From positions 1 through 21,018 of the forward strand of contig QILJ01000573.1 in NCBI GenBank assembly GCA_003233295.1: 21,018 nucleotides of DNA, given 5' to 3'. Under the pieces are notes generated by a model. The model saw only the letters and a program-made list of their open reading frames with translations, searched no databases and was not told the DNA's origin. Positions within the stretch are counted from its first letter, which is position 1, and every line of letters begins with the position of its first letter. The translations under genes and the position numbers were made by a program. This DNA is from Ignavibacteria bacterium (lineage in GTDB: Bacteria; Bacteroidota; Ignavibacteria; Ignavibacteriales; Melioribacteraceae). This document shows, piece after piece, positions 15,611-20,228 of the stretch.

Positions 15611-15639
15611 TTGACAAGTGTTAAGTATTAATATATAAT
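15611..15639 (+). promoter_or_regulatory. Consensus sigma70-type promoter for the plus-strand genes
   Basis: TTGACA (15611-15616), a 17-nt spacer, and TATAAT (15634-15639): a perfect consensus promoter. It shares TTGACAAGT with the divergent promoter at 14879. The predicted start lies at about 15646, exactly on an ATG. Confidence 0.88.
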
Positions 15640-15645
15640 GGTAGT

Positions 15646-15762
15646 ATGATTGTTATTATTAAGCCAAATATATTATATCGGGCTTATAATAATGGTTTAA
15701 TCATAATGTTAGGGGGGATATTTTACTGTTATATATTGCGATTATTAGCTTATCGCTTATAA
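15646..15762 (+). CDS. Possible leaderless 38-residue hydrophobic peptide
   Basis: The ATG lies 7 nt after the last base of the -10 box, so the mRNA would begin at or within a base of the start codon (leaderless). The peptide begins MIVIIKPNILYRAY and has one hydrophobic helix (GLIIMLGGIFYCYILRLLAY). A TAAGCC/GGCTTA hairpin (15660-15665 with 15681-15686) lies inside. It may be a real small membrane protein or simply an open frame within a long leader, since the next gene starts only at 16002. Confidence 0.35.
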   Translation: MIVIIKPNILYRAYNNGLIIMLGGIFYCYILRLLAYRL

Positions 15763-15825
15763 AATGGTTTCAAAGTGTTTTAAAATATAAATTAATGTTT
15801 TTGACCGCTTCCGCTTTTATTAACG

Positions 15826-15913
15826 CAAAAACCACCACCAACCACCAACCAAAAAATACTTATCCCCCTTTATCTTTTTATCCCCCTTTATCCATTCCCT
15901 ATCCCTTTATTCC
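15826..15913. other. 88-nt G-free, C-rich tract with direct repeats; complement G4-like
   Basis: The plus strand has no G from 15826 to 15913. It begins with ACC repeats, then has TTATCCCCCTTTATC twice (15860-15874 and 15878-15892, 18-bp period). The minus strand correspondingly carries closely spaced GG doublets (GGTTGGTGGTTGGTGGTGG) and four longer G-tracts, both compatible with G-quadruplex formation. It sits between the leader peptide and the first larger plus-strand gene. Confidence 0.7.
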
Positions 15914-15938
15914 GCAACATCCAAAAAAAGCATATTTA

Positions 15939-15987
15939 TATAATACATTAGTTTATACCACTATTTAATACAACCGCTATAAACTAA
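15939..15987 (+). promoter_or_regulatory. TATAAT plus 10-bp perfect inverted repeat
   Basis: TATAAT (15939-15944) has no good -35 box. It is followed by TTAGTTTATA (15948-15957) and its perfect complement TATAAACTAA (15978-15987) with a 20-nt loop, ending 14 nt before the start at 16002. This could be an operator over a weak promoter or a leader hairpin. The loop end reads CCGCTAT, the same heptamer that opens several other leaders downstream. Confidence 0.5.
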
Positions 15988-16001
15988 ACACATAAACAAA
16001 T

Positions 16002-16271
16002 ATGAAACCATATCTTAATACTAATTATCAGGAAAATCTAAACACATTAATCAACGCCATAGAACAATACATCCGCGATAATTACGAATATGTAAGCAAT
16101 AAGCCGGATGGAGCGAGGGAGTTTTTTTATAATAAGAATATTAGAGAGATTGAAAGGATTGATATTAATAAAGATATTTATATGGAATGGTTTGATAGGA
16201 TTTTAAAGACTGAGAAAGATTTTAAAAACGGCGTTCCCCTTTCTATTGATTATAAAACATTAATAAATTAA
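16002..16271 (+). CDS. Hypothetical protein
   Basis: The protein has 89 residues and starts at 16002 behind AACAAATATG. It is soluble, charged and Asn/Tyr-rich, and mostly helical by pattern (NLNTLINAIEQYIRDNYEYV; IYMEWFDRILKTEKDFKNG). There are no cysteines or recognised motifs. It is the first sizeable gene of the plus-strand cluster and follows a perfect inverted repeat. Function unknown. Confidence 0.6.
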   Translation: MKPYLNTNYQENLNTLINAIEQYIRDNYEYVSNKPDGAREFFYNKNIREIERIDINKDIYMEWFDRILKTEKDFKNGVPLSIDYKTLIN

Positions 16272-16272
16272 C

Positions 16273-16312
16273 CCGCTATCCGTGCTATGTCTATACATAA
16301 CCACCGAGGCGG
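16273..16312 (+). other. Leader hairpin before the 70-residue gene
   Basis: CCGC (16273-16276) pairs with GCGG (16309-16312). Within it TATG (16286-16289) pairs with CATA (16296-16299). It begins with CCGCTAT like other leaders in this cluster and ends 10 nt before the chosen start at 16323. It lies directly after the previous stop. Confidence 0.5.
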
Positions 16313-16322
16313 CAACAAGAAT

Positions 16323-16535
16323 ATGAAAATAGACGCCTATGCTAAAAAATACATTACAGCTATTGCGTTTGCTATAACAACCAACGAAATGGAAACAGGG
16401 AAAAATCTTGCGGAAGTTATCAACAAGATTTATCAAGATGGAACAGGGAAAAATCTTGCGGAAGTTATCAACAAGATTTATCAAGATGGATACGAAGATG
16501 GGGCTAATTCTATCCCCTTTAATAAAGATAATTAA
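16323..16535 (+). CDS. Hypothetical protein with recent 16-residue internal duplication
   Basis: I choose ATG 16323 (AAGAATATGAAAA, 70 residues). An upstream in-frame ATG at 16287 falls inside the leader hairpin and is less likely. The protein starts MKIDAYAKKYITAIAFAITT, then has TGKNLAEVINKIYQDG twice in tandem, and ends in an acidic/Asn segment. Each unit forms one amphipathic helix. The small helical form without motifs gives no function. The exact DNA repeat implies a very recent duplication. Confidence 0.6.
   Translation: MKIDAYAKKYITAIAFAITTNEMETGKNLAEVINKIYQDGTGKNLAEVINKIYQDGYEDGANSIPFNKDN
16395..16490. repeat. 48-bp exact tandem duplication (2 units)
   Basis: Units 16395-16442 and 16443-16490 are identical and 16 codons long, so the reading frame is preserved. 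Identity at all positions, including wobble sites, points to recent origin by slippage or recombination, or an assembly artefact. Confidence 0.95.
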
Positions 16536-16541
16536 AAACAG

Positions 16542-16584
16542 CCGGAAGGCGCGGGGCATTATATAACGGCATCGCGACATCCGG
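16542..16584 (+). other. Leader hairpin before the two-helix membrane protein
   Basis: CCGGA (16542-16546) pairs with TCCGG (16580-16584). Inside, CGCG (16550-16553) pairs with CGCG (16573-16576), leaving a 19-nt loop. It lies 7 nt after the previous stop and 12 nt before the next start. Confidence 0.55.
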
Positions 16585-16596
16585 ACTTTAATAAAT

Positions 16597-16764
16597 ATGG
16601 TTTATGTTGTTATTGGCTTATTATGGGGGGCGCTTTGGATTTATGGATTGATAACGAATCAAATCAATTTCGGGCGATTCCTTGTTATAGCTGGGATAGT
16701 GGGGCTTATTATCCTTGTCCTTTATCTTGCTTACAAAAAAACGGATGAGTATGATTTAAGATAA
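16597..16764 (+). CDS. 55-residue two-helix membrane protein
   Basis: Start ATG at 16597 (AATAAATATGG). Two hydrophobic helices are clear: residues 2-19 (VYVVIGLLWGALWIYGLI) and 28-45 (FLVIAGIVGLIILVLYLA), separated by a short polar loop (TNQINFGR), with a charged C-terminal tail (KKTDEYDLR). This topology and length match class II-type small holins and many small phage membrane proteins. The gene two places downstream encodes an exported 3D-domain protein, so a lysis role is possible but unproven. Confidence 0.6.
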   Translation: MVYVVIGLLWGALWIYGLITNQINFGRFLVIAGIVGLIILVLYLAYKKTDEYDLR

Positions 16765-16787
16765 TTAATTAATTAATTTTTAAAAAT

Positions 16788-16946
16788 ATGATAATCAAAA
16801 AAACACCTAAACAATGGCGGGAATATTATAAGAACGCCATCAAACATTTGGAAGAGCATAGACTTGCCTTTTGTTATGGCGAGAATGGGGAGTTTTTGAC
16901 GATAGGGCAATGTAAAAAAAATATTAATTCTAAAACTTATCAATAA
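16788..16946 (+). CDS. Small hypothetical protein
   Basis: The protein has 52 residues, ATG at 16788 after TTTTTAAAAATATG. It begins with a basic helix (KKTPKQWREYYKNAIKHLEEH), then LAFCYGENGEFLTIGQCKKN, with two cysteines (29, 42). Trp, Tyr and charged residues suggest a folded small domain. It lies 23 nt after the membrane protein, in a run of closely spaced plus-strand genes. Function unknown. Confidence 0.5.
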   Translation: MIIKKTPKQWREYYKNAIKHLEEHRLAFCYGENGEFLTIGQCKKNINSKTYQ

Positions 16947-16950
16947 TTAT

Positions 16951-17103
16951 ATGTATTTACTTTATTTTTTTAATAACAAAACAAAACAAGACGAGAAAAA
17001 AACTATTCCCGTTTTAAAAAAAATGGATTTAATTAAATATATTAATAAACATAAATACATAAGTAAAACCCACTGTATTTATGGTAAACCATTATCTTCT
17101 TAA
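16951..17103 (+). CDS. Small hypothetical protein
   Basis: The protein has 50 residues, ATG at 16951, 4 nt after the previous stop (AATTATATG). It is Lys/Asn/Tyr-rich (NNKTKQDEKKTIPVLKKMD, LIKYINKHKYISKTH), with one Cys near the C-terminus. The stop lies 4 nt before the ATG of the 3D-domain gene, so the two would be tightly linked. Tight spacing on both sides is the main support. The composition is not diagnostic. Confidence 0.45.
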   Translation: MYLLYFFNNKTKQDEKKTIPVLKKMDLIKYINKHKYISKTHCIYGKPLSS

Positions 17104-17107
17104 CAAT

Positions 17108-17602
17108 ATGAAAACAAAAACCAAAATAAAAAAATACATCAAGAAAAACTCCGGCGCGATTCTAATTGTCTCAACTATTGCGATTATAGGGATTGCGGCT
17201 AATATCAATTTAATGCTTATGGAAACGCCGGCGATGGCATCCGTGAACTTTCCGAAACATAGTAAAGCTAAATCCCCCATAACGACAGAATGGCGGGAAT
17301 CAACCACGCGAGAGATAACCGCTTATAATGCCGGAGATCCGAGCCAGACGGACGCAAGCCCTTGCATAGCGGCGAACGGCGAAAATATATGTTCCGCGTT
17401 GGCGTTGGGGTATAAGAGATGCGCCGCCAATTTTGTTCCGTTCGGGACAACACTTGACATAGAGCATTACGGAAGATGCCTTGTAGTGGACAGAATGAAC
17501 AGCCGCTATAAAAACCGCGTGGATATTGCAATGAAAGCGGAAGAGAAAGAAAGAGCGGTTAAATTCGGCCTACAACGGTTAAAGGTTGAAATAATCAAAT
17601 AA
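17108..17602 (+). CDS. Exported 3D-domain (double-psi beta-barrel) protein, likely cell-wall hydrolase
   Basis: I choose ATG 17108 (AACAATATGAAAA, 164 residues) over 17081, which lies inside the upstream gene. A basic N-terminus is followed by a hydrophobic helix (about 16-31) and a possible signal-peptidase site after AMA (42-44). From about residue 67 a 3D-type domain follows: REITAYNAGD, FGTTLDI, LVVDRMNSRYKNRVDIAM, with Asp 128 and Asp 139 in the expected positions and Asp 82 or 117 as the third. Four cysteines (86, 95, 105, 124) could form disulfides outside the cytoplasm. Relatives are lytic-transglycosylase-like or peptidoglycan-binding enzymes. In a phage it probably acts in lysis or host-wall modification. 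It may equally be a host-derived wall protein. Confidence 0.78.
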   Translation: MKTKTKIKKYIKKNSGAILIVSTIAIIGIAANINLMLMETPAMASVNFPKHSKAKSPITTEWRESTTREITAYNAGDPSQTDASPCIAANGENICSALALGYKRCAANFVPFGTTLDIEHYGRCLVVDRMNSRYKNRVDIAMKAEEKERAVKFGLQRLKVEIIK

Positions 17603-17657
17603 ACGAAGGCGCACAATGCGTTTTAAGCAATTTAAAAATTAAAGACGATACAAACTA

Positions 17658-17709
17658 CCCCCGCTATTACTCTGGCAACCCAACAACGCCGTGAACTAAC
17701 AGTGGGGGG
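17658..17709 (+). ncRNA. Repeated structured leader element, copy A
   Basis: The outer stem pairs CCCCCGCTATTA (17658-17669) with TAACAGTGGGGG (17697-17708), with one mismatch and one G-T pair. The inner hairpin pairs TGGC with GCCG/GCC across the core. The core (GGCAACCCAACAACGCC, then GTGAACTAA) is nearly identical to copies B and C. The element ends about 14 nt before the ATG at 17723. No known class is recognised. Confidence 0.7.
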
Positions 17710-17722
17710 CAAAACAAACAAG

Positions 17723-17989
17723 ATGAAAAATTACAACTACAATGACATTAAAAATCAAGGAGTAATCGGCGAAATTATACAACAGGAAAAAGGTAGTGTT
17801 TGGAAGATAATAATAAAAGAAAAGGATAAATATACTTTTTGGCTATTTACATGGACTAACGGAATCGCTGATTTTATAGTGAAAAATATGAAAAAAAGAG
17901 GTGAAACCATCCCCGCCAAACATTGGGAATGGCGGCATGTTGAAGCAGTCAAAACATTAAAAGAGGCAAAAAAATTATTTAATAGTTGA
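17723..17989 (+). CDS. Hypothetical protein downstream of structured leader A
   Basis: I choose ATG 17723 (ACAAGATGAAAAA, 88 residues). An in-frame GTG at 17702 lies inside the paired leader and is unlikely. The protein looks like a small alpha/beta domain: strands GVIGEIIQQ and SVWKIIIKEKDKYTFWLFTW, then a helical section (IADFIVKNMKKRGE) with Trp-rich HWEWRHVEAVKTLKEAKKLF. It has many aromatic residues and no cysteine. No family is recognised. Confidence 0.6.
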   Translation: MKNYNYNDIKNQGVIGEIIQQEKGSVWKIIIKEKDKYTFWLFTWTNGIADFIVKNMKKRGETIPAKHWEWRHVEAVKTLKEAKKLFNS

Positions 17990-18002
17990 TAACAATCGCC
18001 AA

Positions 18003-18047
18003 CCGCTATCACTCTGGCAACTTAACAACGCCGTGAACTAATAGCGG
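18003..18047 (+). ncRNA. Repeated structured leader element, copy B
   Basis: CCGCTAT (18003-18009) pairs perfectly with ATAGCGG (18041-18047). The inner TGGC/GCC(G) hairpin and the core (CAACGCCGTGAACTAA) match copies A and C. The outer stem sequence differs from A and C but pairing is kept. The ATG at 18062 follows 15 nt later. Confidence 0.72.
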
Positions 18048-18061
18048 GATAAAAAAACAAT

Positions 18062-18187
18062 ATGAAAAATAAAGACGAAATTATGAAAATGTTAAAAGAA
18101 TTTAAAGAGAAAAAATTTAATAATCTATCACCGGATGCAAAATGTGATATTGAGTATATTATAGAATTTATAGAAAAAAGTTTATAA
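18062..18187 (+). CDS. 41-residue helical peptide downstream of structured leader B
   Basis: Start ATG 18062 (AACAATATGAAAA). The peptide is one or two charged helices (KDEIMKMLKEFKEKKFNNL, then DIEYIIEFIEKSL) and carries one Cys. Similar short helical proteins are common in phage early regions, where many target host proteins, but no function can be assigned. The conserved leader and start context support that it is expressed. Confidence 0.5.
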   Translation: MKNKDEIMKMLKEFKEKKFNNLSPDAKCDIEYIIEFIEKSL

Positions 18188-18199
18188 AAATTAACTAAC

Positions 18200-18252
18200 C
18201 CCTCCGCTATTACTCCGGCAACCTAACAACGCCGTGAACTAATCGCGAAGGG
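18200..18252 (+). ncRNA. Repeated structured leader element, copy C
   Basis: CCCTCCGCTATTA (18200-18212) faces TAATCGCGAAGGG (18240-18252). Most positions pair, with two mismatches, and the changes relative to A and B partly compensate. The inner CGGC/GCCG hairpin is perfect here. The core is shared with A and B. The ATG at 18266 follows 13 nt later. Confidence 0.7.
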
Positions 18253-18265
18253 CAACAACAAACTT

Positions 18266-18649
18266 ATGGACAACTATTTTGACATCAAAAACGAAGAGCA
18301 GGAAAGAACTAACAAACTCTTAGAAGATTGCAAAGTTTTTTGGGCTTTCTCAAAGGAGCAATTTAACAAAAATAAAACAAAGCTAAAAAAGGGGGAAACA
18401 TATACAAACATCGGCGCCGGCGGTTTTTGCGAAAGCAGTCAAGTGGATAAAATGATAGCGGGGCATAAAGAGATTGAAAAATGGAGAAAAGAAGAGTTAA
18501 AAAAGATGAAATTAAAAAAAAACAAAGCCATAAAATATGAATTAAATAACTTTGAATGTTTTTGTTCCGGCGACATTACCCCCGTTGTTGAATTGTTTGA
18601 AGGGATTTATACGGAAAAGGAAATTTTAAAGGTTTATAATAATAAATAA
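18266..18649 (+). CDS. Conserved phage/plasmid protein with FWAFS motif
   Basis: The protein has 127 residues and starts at 18266 (AAACTTATGG). The pattern FWAFSKEQFNKNKTKLKKGE, then IGAGGF(C)ES (with SSQVDKMI), a charged helix, YELNNFECFCSGD and a C-terminal GIYTEKEILKVY resembles a family of unknown function found in phages and plasmids of Bacteroidota and related hosts (DUF7659-like, from memory). Its conserved motifs, W/F-rich start and NxECF centre suggest a regulator or enzyme inhibitor, but the role is unknown. Four cysteines are present, two in the ECFCSGD stretch. It follows structured leader C. Confidence 0.6.
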   Translation: MDNYFDIKNEEQERTNKLLEDCKVFWAFSKEQFNKNKTKLKKGETYTNIGAGGFCESSQVDKMIAGHKEIEKWRKEELKKMKLKKNKAIKYELNNFECFCSGDITPVVELFEGIYTEKEILKVYNNK

Positions 18650-18659
18650 TAAAAACAAT

Positions 18660-18800
18660 ATGAAAACCCAAATCAAAATCTCAAAAAACTATTTTCTAAT
18701 TATTGGCTTAACGCTATTTAAAAAGCGAATAGCCGAAAACTGGAAAATTTACAAAGTCAAGCCGTATTTATCTGTTAAGGATAAGCGGGCGGCTATTTAA
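18660..18800 (+). CDS. Small basic hypothetical protein
   Basis: The protein has 46 residues, ATG at 18660 (AACAATATGAAAA), 10 nt after the previous stop. It is strongly basic with a short hydrophobic run (KNYFLIIGLTLFKKR) and then a basic tail (KIYKVKPYLSVKDKRAA). This could be a membrane-associated or nucleic-acid-binding peptide. The good start context supports translation. There is no function clue. Confidence 0.45.
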   Translation: MKTQIKISKNYFLIIGLTLFKKRIAENWKIYKVKPYLSVKDKRAAI

Positions 18801-18817
18801 TTAAACCCCTGGCATAC

Positions 18818-18844
18818 CGCGGACAAGCCCACTGTTTGCCCGCG
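18818..18844 (+). other. Leader hairpin before the 80-residue gene
   Basis: CGCGG (18818-18822) pairs with CCGCG (18840-18844), then one A-C mismatch, CAA/TTG (824-826 with 836-838) and a closing G-T pair. It differs from the A/B/C element but has the same placement. The start at 18883 lies 38 nt downstream. Confidence 0.55.
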
Positions 18845-18882
18845 ATAGTTAGTAGTTTAAATACCTGGCGAACTTTGACAAA

Positions 18883-19125
18883 ATGATAAAAAAATATAAA
18901 AAAGAGTCTAGCAAATTATCAACAGAACAAGTAAAAAAAGCCCTATCATCTACATTAGAAAAAATTAATTTTTTAGAATGTATTTATATGGGGGAAAAGG
19001 CAAAATATTCTTTTTCTGATATTTTTAAAGACGCAGCGTTTGAAGAGCGCCAAGCATTATGCCAAATATCAAGCGCTTGTTATTCTGTTTTAAGAGATAG
19101 AAAGGAGGAAAAACCGAATGTATAA
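18883..19125 (+). CDS. Hypothetical protein, first of an SD-coupled gene run
   Basis: The protein has 80 residues and starts at 18883 (TTGACAAAATG, no SD). It is charged and helical (KLSTEQVKKALSSTLEKINFLECIYMG) and then a mixed helix (FKDAAFEERQALCQISSACYSVLRD), with three cysteines (33, 60, 66). Its end carries the Shine-Dalgarno sequence for the next gene (GGAGG), which it overlaps by 8 nt. Function unknown. Confidence 0.6.
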   Translation: MIKKYKKESSKLSTEQVKKALSSTLEKINFLECIYMGEKAKYSFSDIFKDAAFEERQALCQISSACYSVLRDRKEEKPNV

Positions 19126-19300
19126 CCAGCAACACCTAAACCTATTAAACCGCATCAACGCCCTTCATATCGGGATTATAAACACACTTAACGAAGAGCG
19201 GAAGGATGAGGCGGAACTATTGCAACAGCTAATCCGCAACATCAAAAGTATGCGGGCAATCGTAGAAAAATCAGTCAAGGAAGGAGGTGGCGGAAGATGA
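19118..19300 (+). CDS. Short helical protein with strong SD
   Basis: The protein has 60 residues and starts at 19118. AAAGGAGG lies 9 nt upstream inside the previous gene, so translation is probably coupled. It is a regular helix-turn-helix-like or coiled-coil protein (LNLLNRINALHIGIINTLNEE, ELLQQLIRNIKSMRAIVEKSVKE), ending GGGGR. The Gly tail comes from codons that form the SD (AAGGAGGTGG) of the following gene. No function is assigned. Base composition is clearly more GC-rich than the minus-strand genes. Confidence 0.65.
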   Translation: MYNQQHLNLLNRINALHIGIINTLNEERKDEAELLQQLIRNIKSMRAIVEKSVKEGGGGR

Positions 19301-19488
19301 AAAAGAAAAAGACAGTCCACGGCTACACTTGCGACAAATGCGGAAAGCCGGCGACGCAGAACATCCAGGAGACTTATATCATTTATAGAATAACGAAGGA
19401 TGGTGATTTTAAAGAATTGGTTAGCGAACCGGACGGGATTAATGAATTTTATTGCGATAATTGCGCGAGAGGAGGTGAACAAGAATGA
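19297..19488 (+). CDS. Zinc-ribbon protein
   Basis: The protein has 63 residues. The start at 19297 overlaps the previous stop (ATGA) and has a perfect SD AAGGAGG 10 nt upstream. It has two CxxC pairs, C12-x2-C15 and C53-x2-C56, with a beta-rich middle (ETYIIYRITKDGDF), a zinc-ribbon layout. Such small zinc proteins often bind nucleic acid or host proteins. The C-terminus carries the SD (GAGGAGGTG) of the next gene, which overlaps by 4 nt. Confidence 0.7.
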   Translation: MKKKKTVHGYTCDKCGKPATQNIQETYIIYRITKDGDFKELVSEPDGINEFYCDNCARGGEQE

Positions 19489-19763
19489 CAACCGAGGAAA
19501 AGTATTTATATTGTCCGAAATGCAAAGAATACCCCGACAACATCCTTGAAGATATGCCGAAACGGAGCGGGATGAGATTTTGGGACGGTGATTGCTATGT
19601 TCAAGATAACGAAGAATATTATACAGGAGAGGAAAGCGAATTCTATTGCGTAAAATGCAACAGCGTCCTTGTAGACGACACGGATGCTAAAATCTGCGAC
19701 ATCTGCAAAAGTCCGGAAGATGATGACGGCCGATGCGGATGCACAAATCAAAAACACTTTTAA
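19485..19763 (+). CDS. Multi-cysteine zinc-binding protein
   Basis: The protein has 92 residues. Start 19485 overlaps the previous gene by 4 nt and is preceded by GGAGGTG. It has nine cysteines: CxxC pairs at 10/13, 55/58 and 71/74, plus C37, C84 and C86, which is enough for two zinc sites. The middle is acidic and aromatic (DNEEYYTGEESEFYC). The end is DDDGRCGCTNQKHF. It resembles tandem zinc ribbons rather than a catalytic fold. It is the last gene of the coupled run, and a strong terminator follows at once. Confidence 0.7.
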   Translation: MTTEEKYLYCPKCKEYPDNILEDMPKRSGMRFWDGDCYVQDNEEYYTGEESEFYCVKCNSVLVDDTDAKICDICKSPEDDDGRCGCTNQKHF

Positions 19764-19765
19764 AC

Positions 19766-19848
19766 TTCCGCCCCATAACGGCGGAACAACTAAAAGCGAA
19801 CCAACAACCACGCGAAAGCCAGGCGCGTGCTGTTAGTCCGCTTTTTTT
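19766..19848 (+). terminator. Double hairpin with U-tract at the end of the plus-strand cluster
   Basis: Hairpin 1: TTCCGCC (19766-19772) with GGCGGAA (19780-19786), perfect. Hairpin 2: AAAAGCG (19792-19798) with CGCTTTT (19839-19845), AACA (803-806) with TGTT (831-834), CACGCG (809-814) with CGCGTG (824-829), ending in seven T (19842-19848). This is a convincing intrinsic terminator 2 nt after the last stop. The elaborate second stem could also act as a small RNA end. Confidence 0.85.
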
Positions 19849-19942
19849 GTTTGATAAAATATGATAAACTCTCAGCATAGCCACGGACACAAGAGGACAC
19901 ACAAAAATAAGAATAATAGCTTCAAAATATAAATTATTGACT

Positions 19943-19963
19943 ATGAAGGAAGACGGCGAAAAA
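19943..19963 (+). repeat. 21-bp direct repeat, copy 1
   Basis: The core GAAGGAAGACGGCGAA occurs here and at 20229-20249. Both copies start with ATG, follow a TAAGAATAAT stretch and lie just after open non-coding DNA. In this copy the ATG opens a 14-codon frame (MKEDGEKTNPNFNN), in the other 7 codons. A protein role is doubtful. Confidence 0.75.
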
Positions 19964-20016
19964 ACAAATCCGAATTTTAATAATTAAAAAATTGTTTTTG
20001 AAAAATATAAACTTTA

Positions 20017-20056
20017 TATAATATTGACAATGAAGATCCAACAATCAAATTGTCAA
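20017..20056 (+). promoter_or_regulatory. Weak promoter with operator-like inverted repeat
   Basis: TATAAT (20017-20022) has no good -35 box. TTGACAAT (20024-20031) and ATTGTCAA (20049-20056) form a perfect 8-bp inverted repeat across the expected transcription start, 8 nt before the start codon at 20064. It could be an operator or a leader hairpin. Confidence 0.5.
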
Positions 20057-20063
20057 AATAATA

Positions 20064-20210
20064 ATGAAAACTCCTTGTCCTCGTTGCGGGAAGCAACAAC
20101 TGCAAATACAAACAGCCAAAGACAATTTCGCTAAAGAGATTAGATGCCTCGCTTGCGAGTGGTTTGTATGGCTTAAAAATTTTAACAAAAAACAAAATAA
20201 ACAAAAGTAA
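20064..20210 (+). CDS. 48-residue zinc-ribbon protein
   Basis: The ATG at 20064 follows AATAATAATG. The protein has C5-x2-C8 (CPRCGK) and C28-x2-C31 (CLAC), a typical small zinc ribbon, with Trp/aromatic residues (EWFVWLKNF) and a Lys/Gln tail. Such proteins in phages often act as transcription or DNA-metabolism accessory factors, which here is inference. A different frame starting at 20030 is open for 34 codons but lacks zinc-ribbon features. A terminator follows at 20257-20280. Confidence 0.65.
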   Translation: MKTPCPRCGKQQLQIQTAKDNFAKEIRCLACEWFVWLKNFNKKQNKQK

Positions 20211-20228
20211 AACTAAGAATAATCGCCC

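Noticed and set aside
19480..19490. TGA recoding (as in some CPR lineages) considered
   Set aside because: TGA occurs at coupled ATGA junctions and at sensible gene ends (17989, 19300, 19488, 20517), and genes encode Trp with TGG; the standard code fits.
19861..19932. A 23-codon His/Lys/Asn-rich frame after the terminator
   Set aside because: Too short, no promoter or conserved context, and composition looks random.
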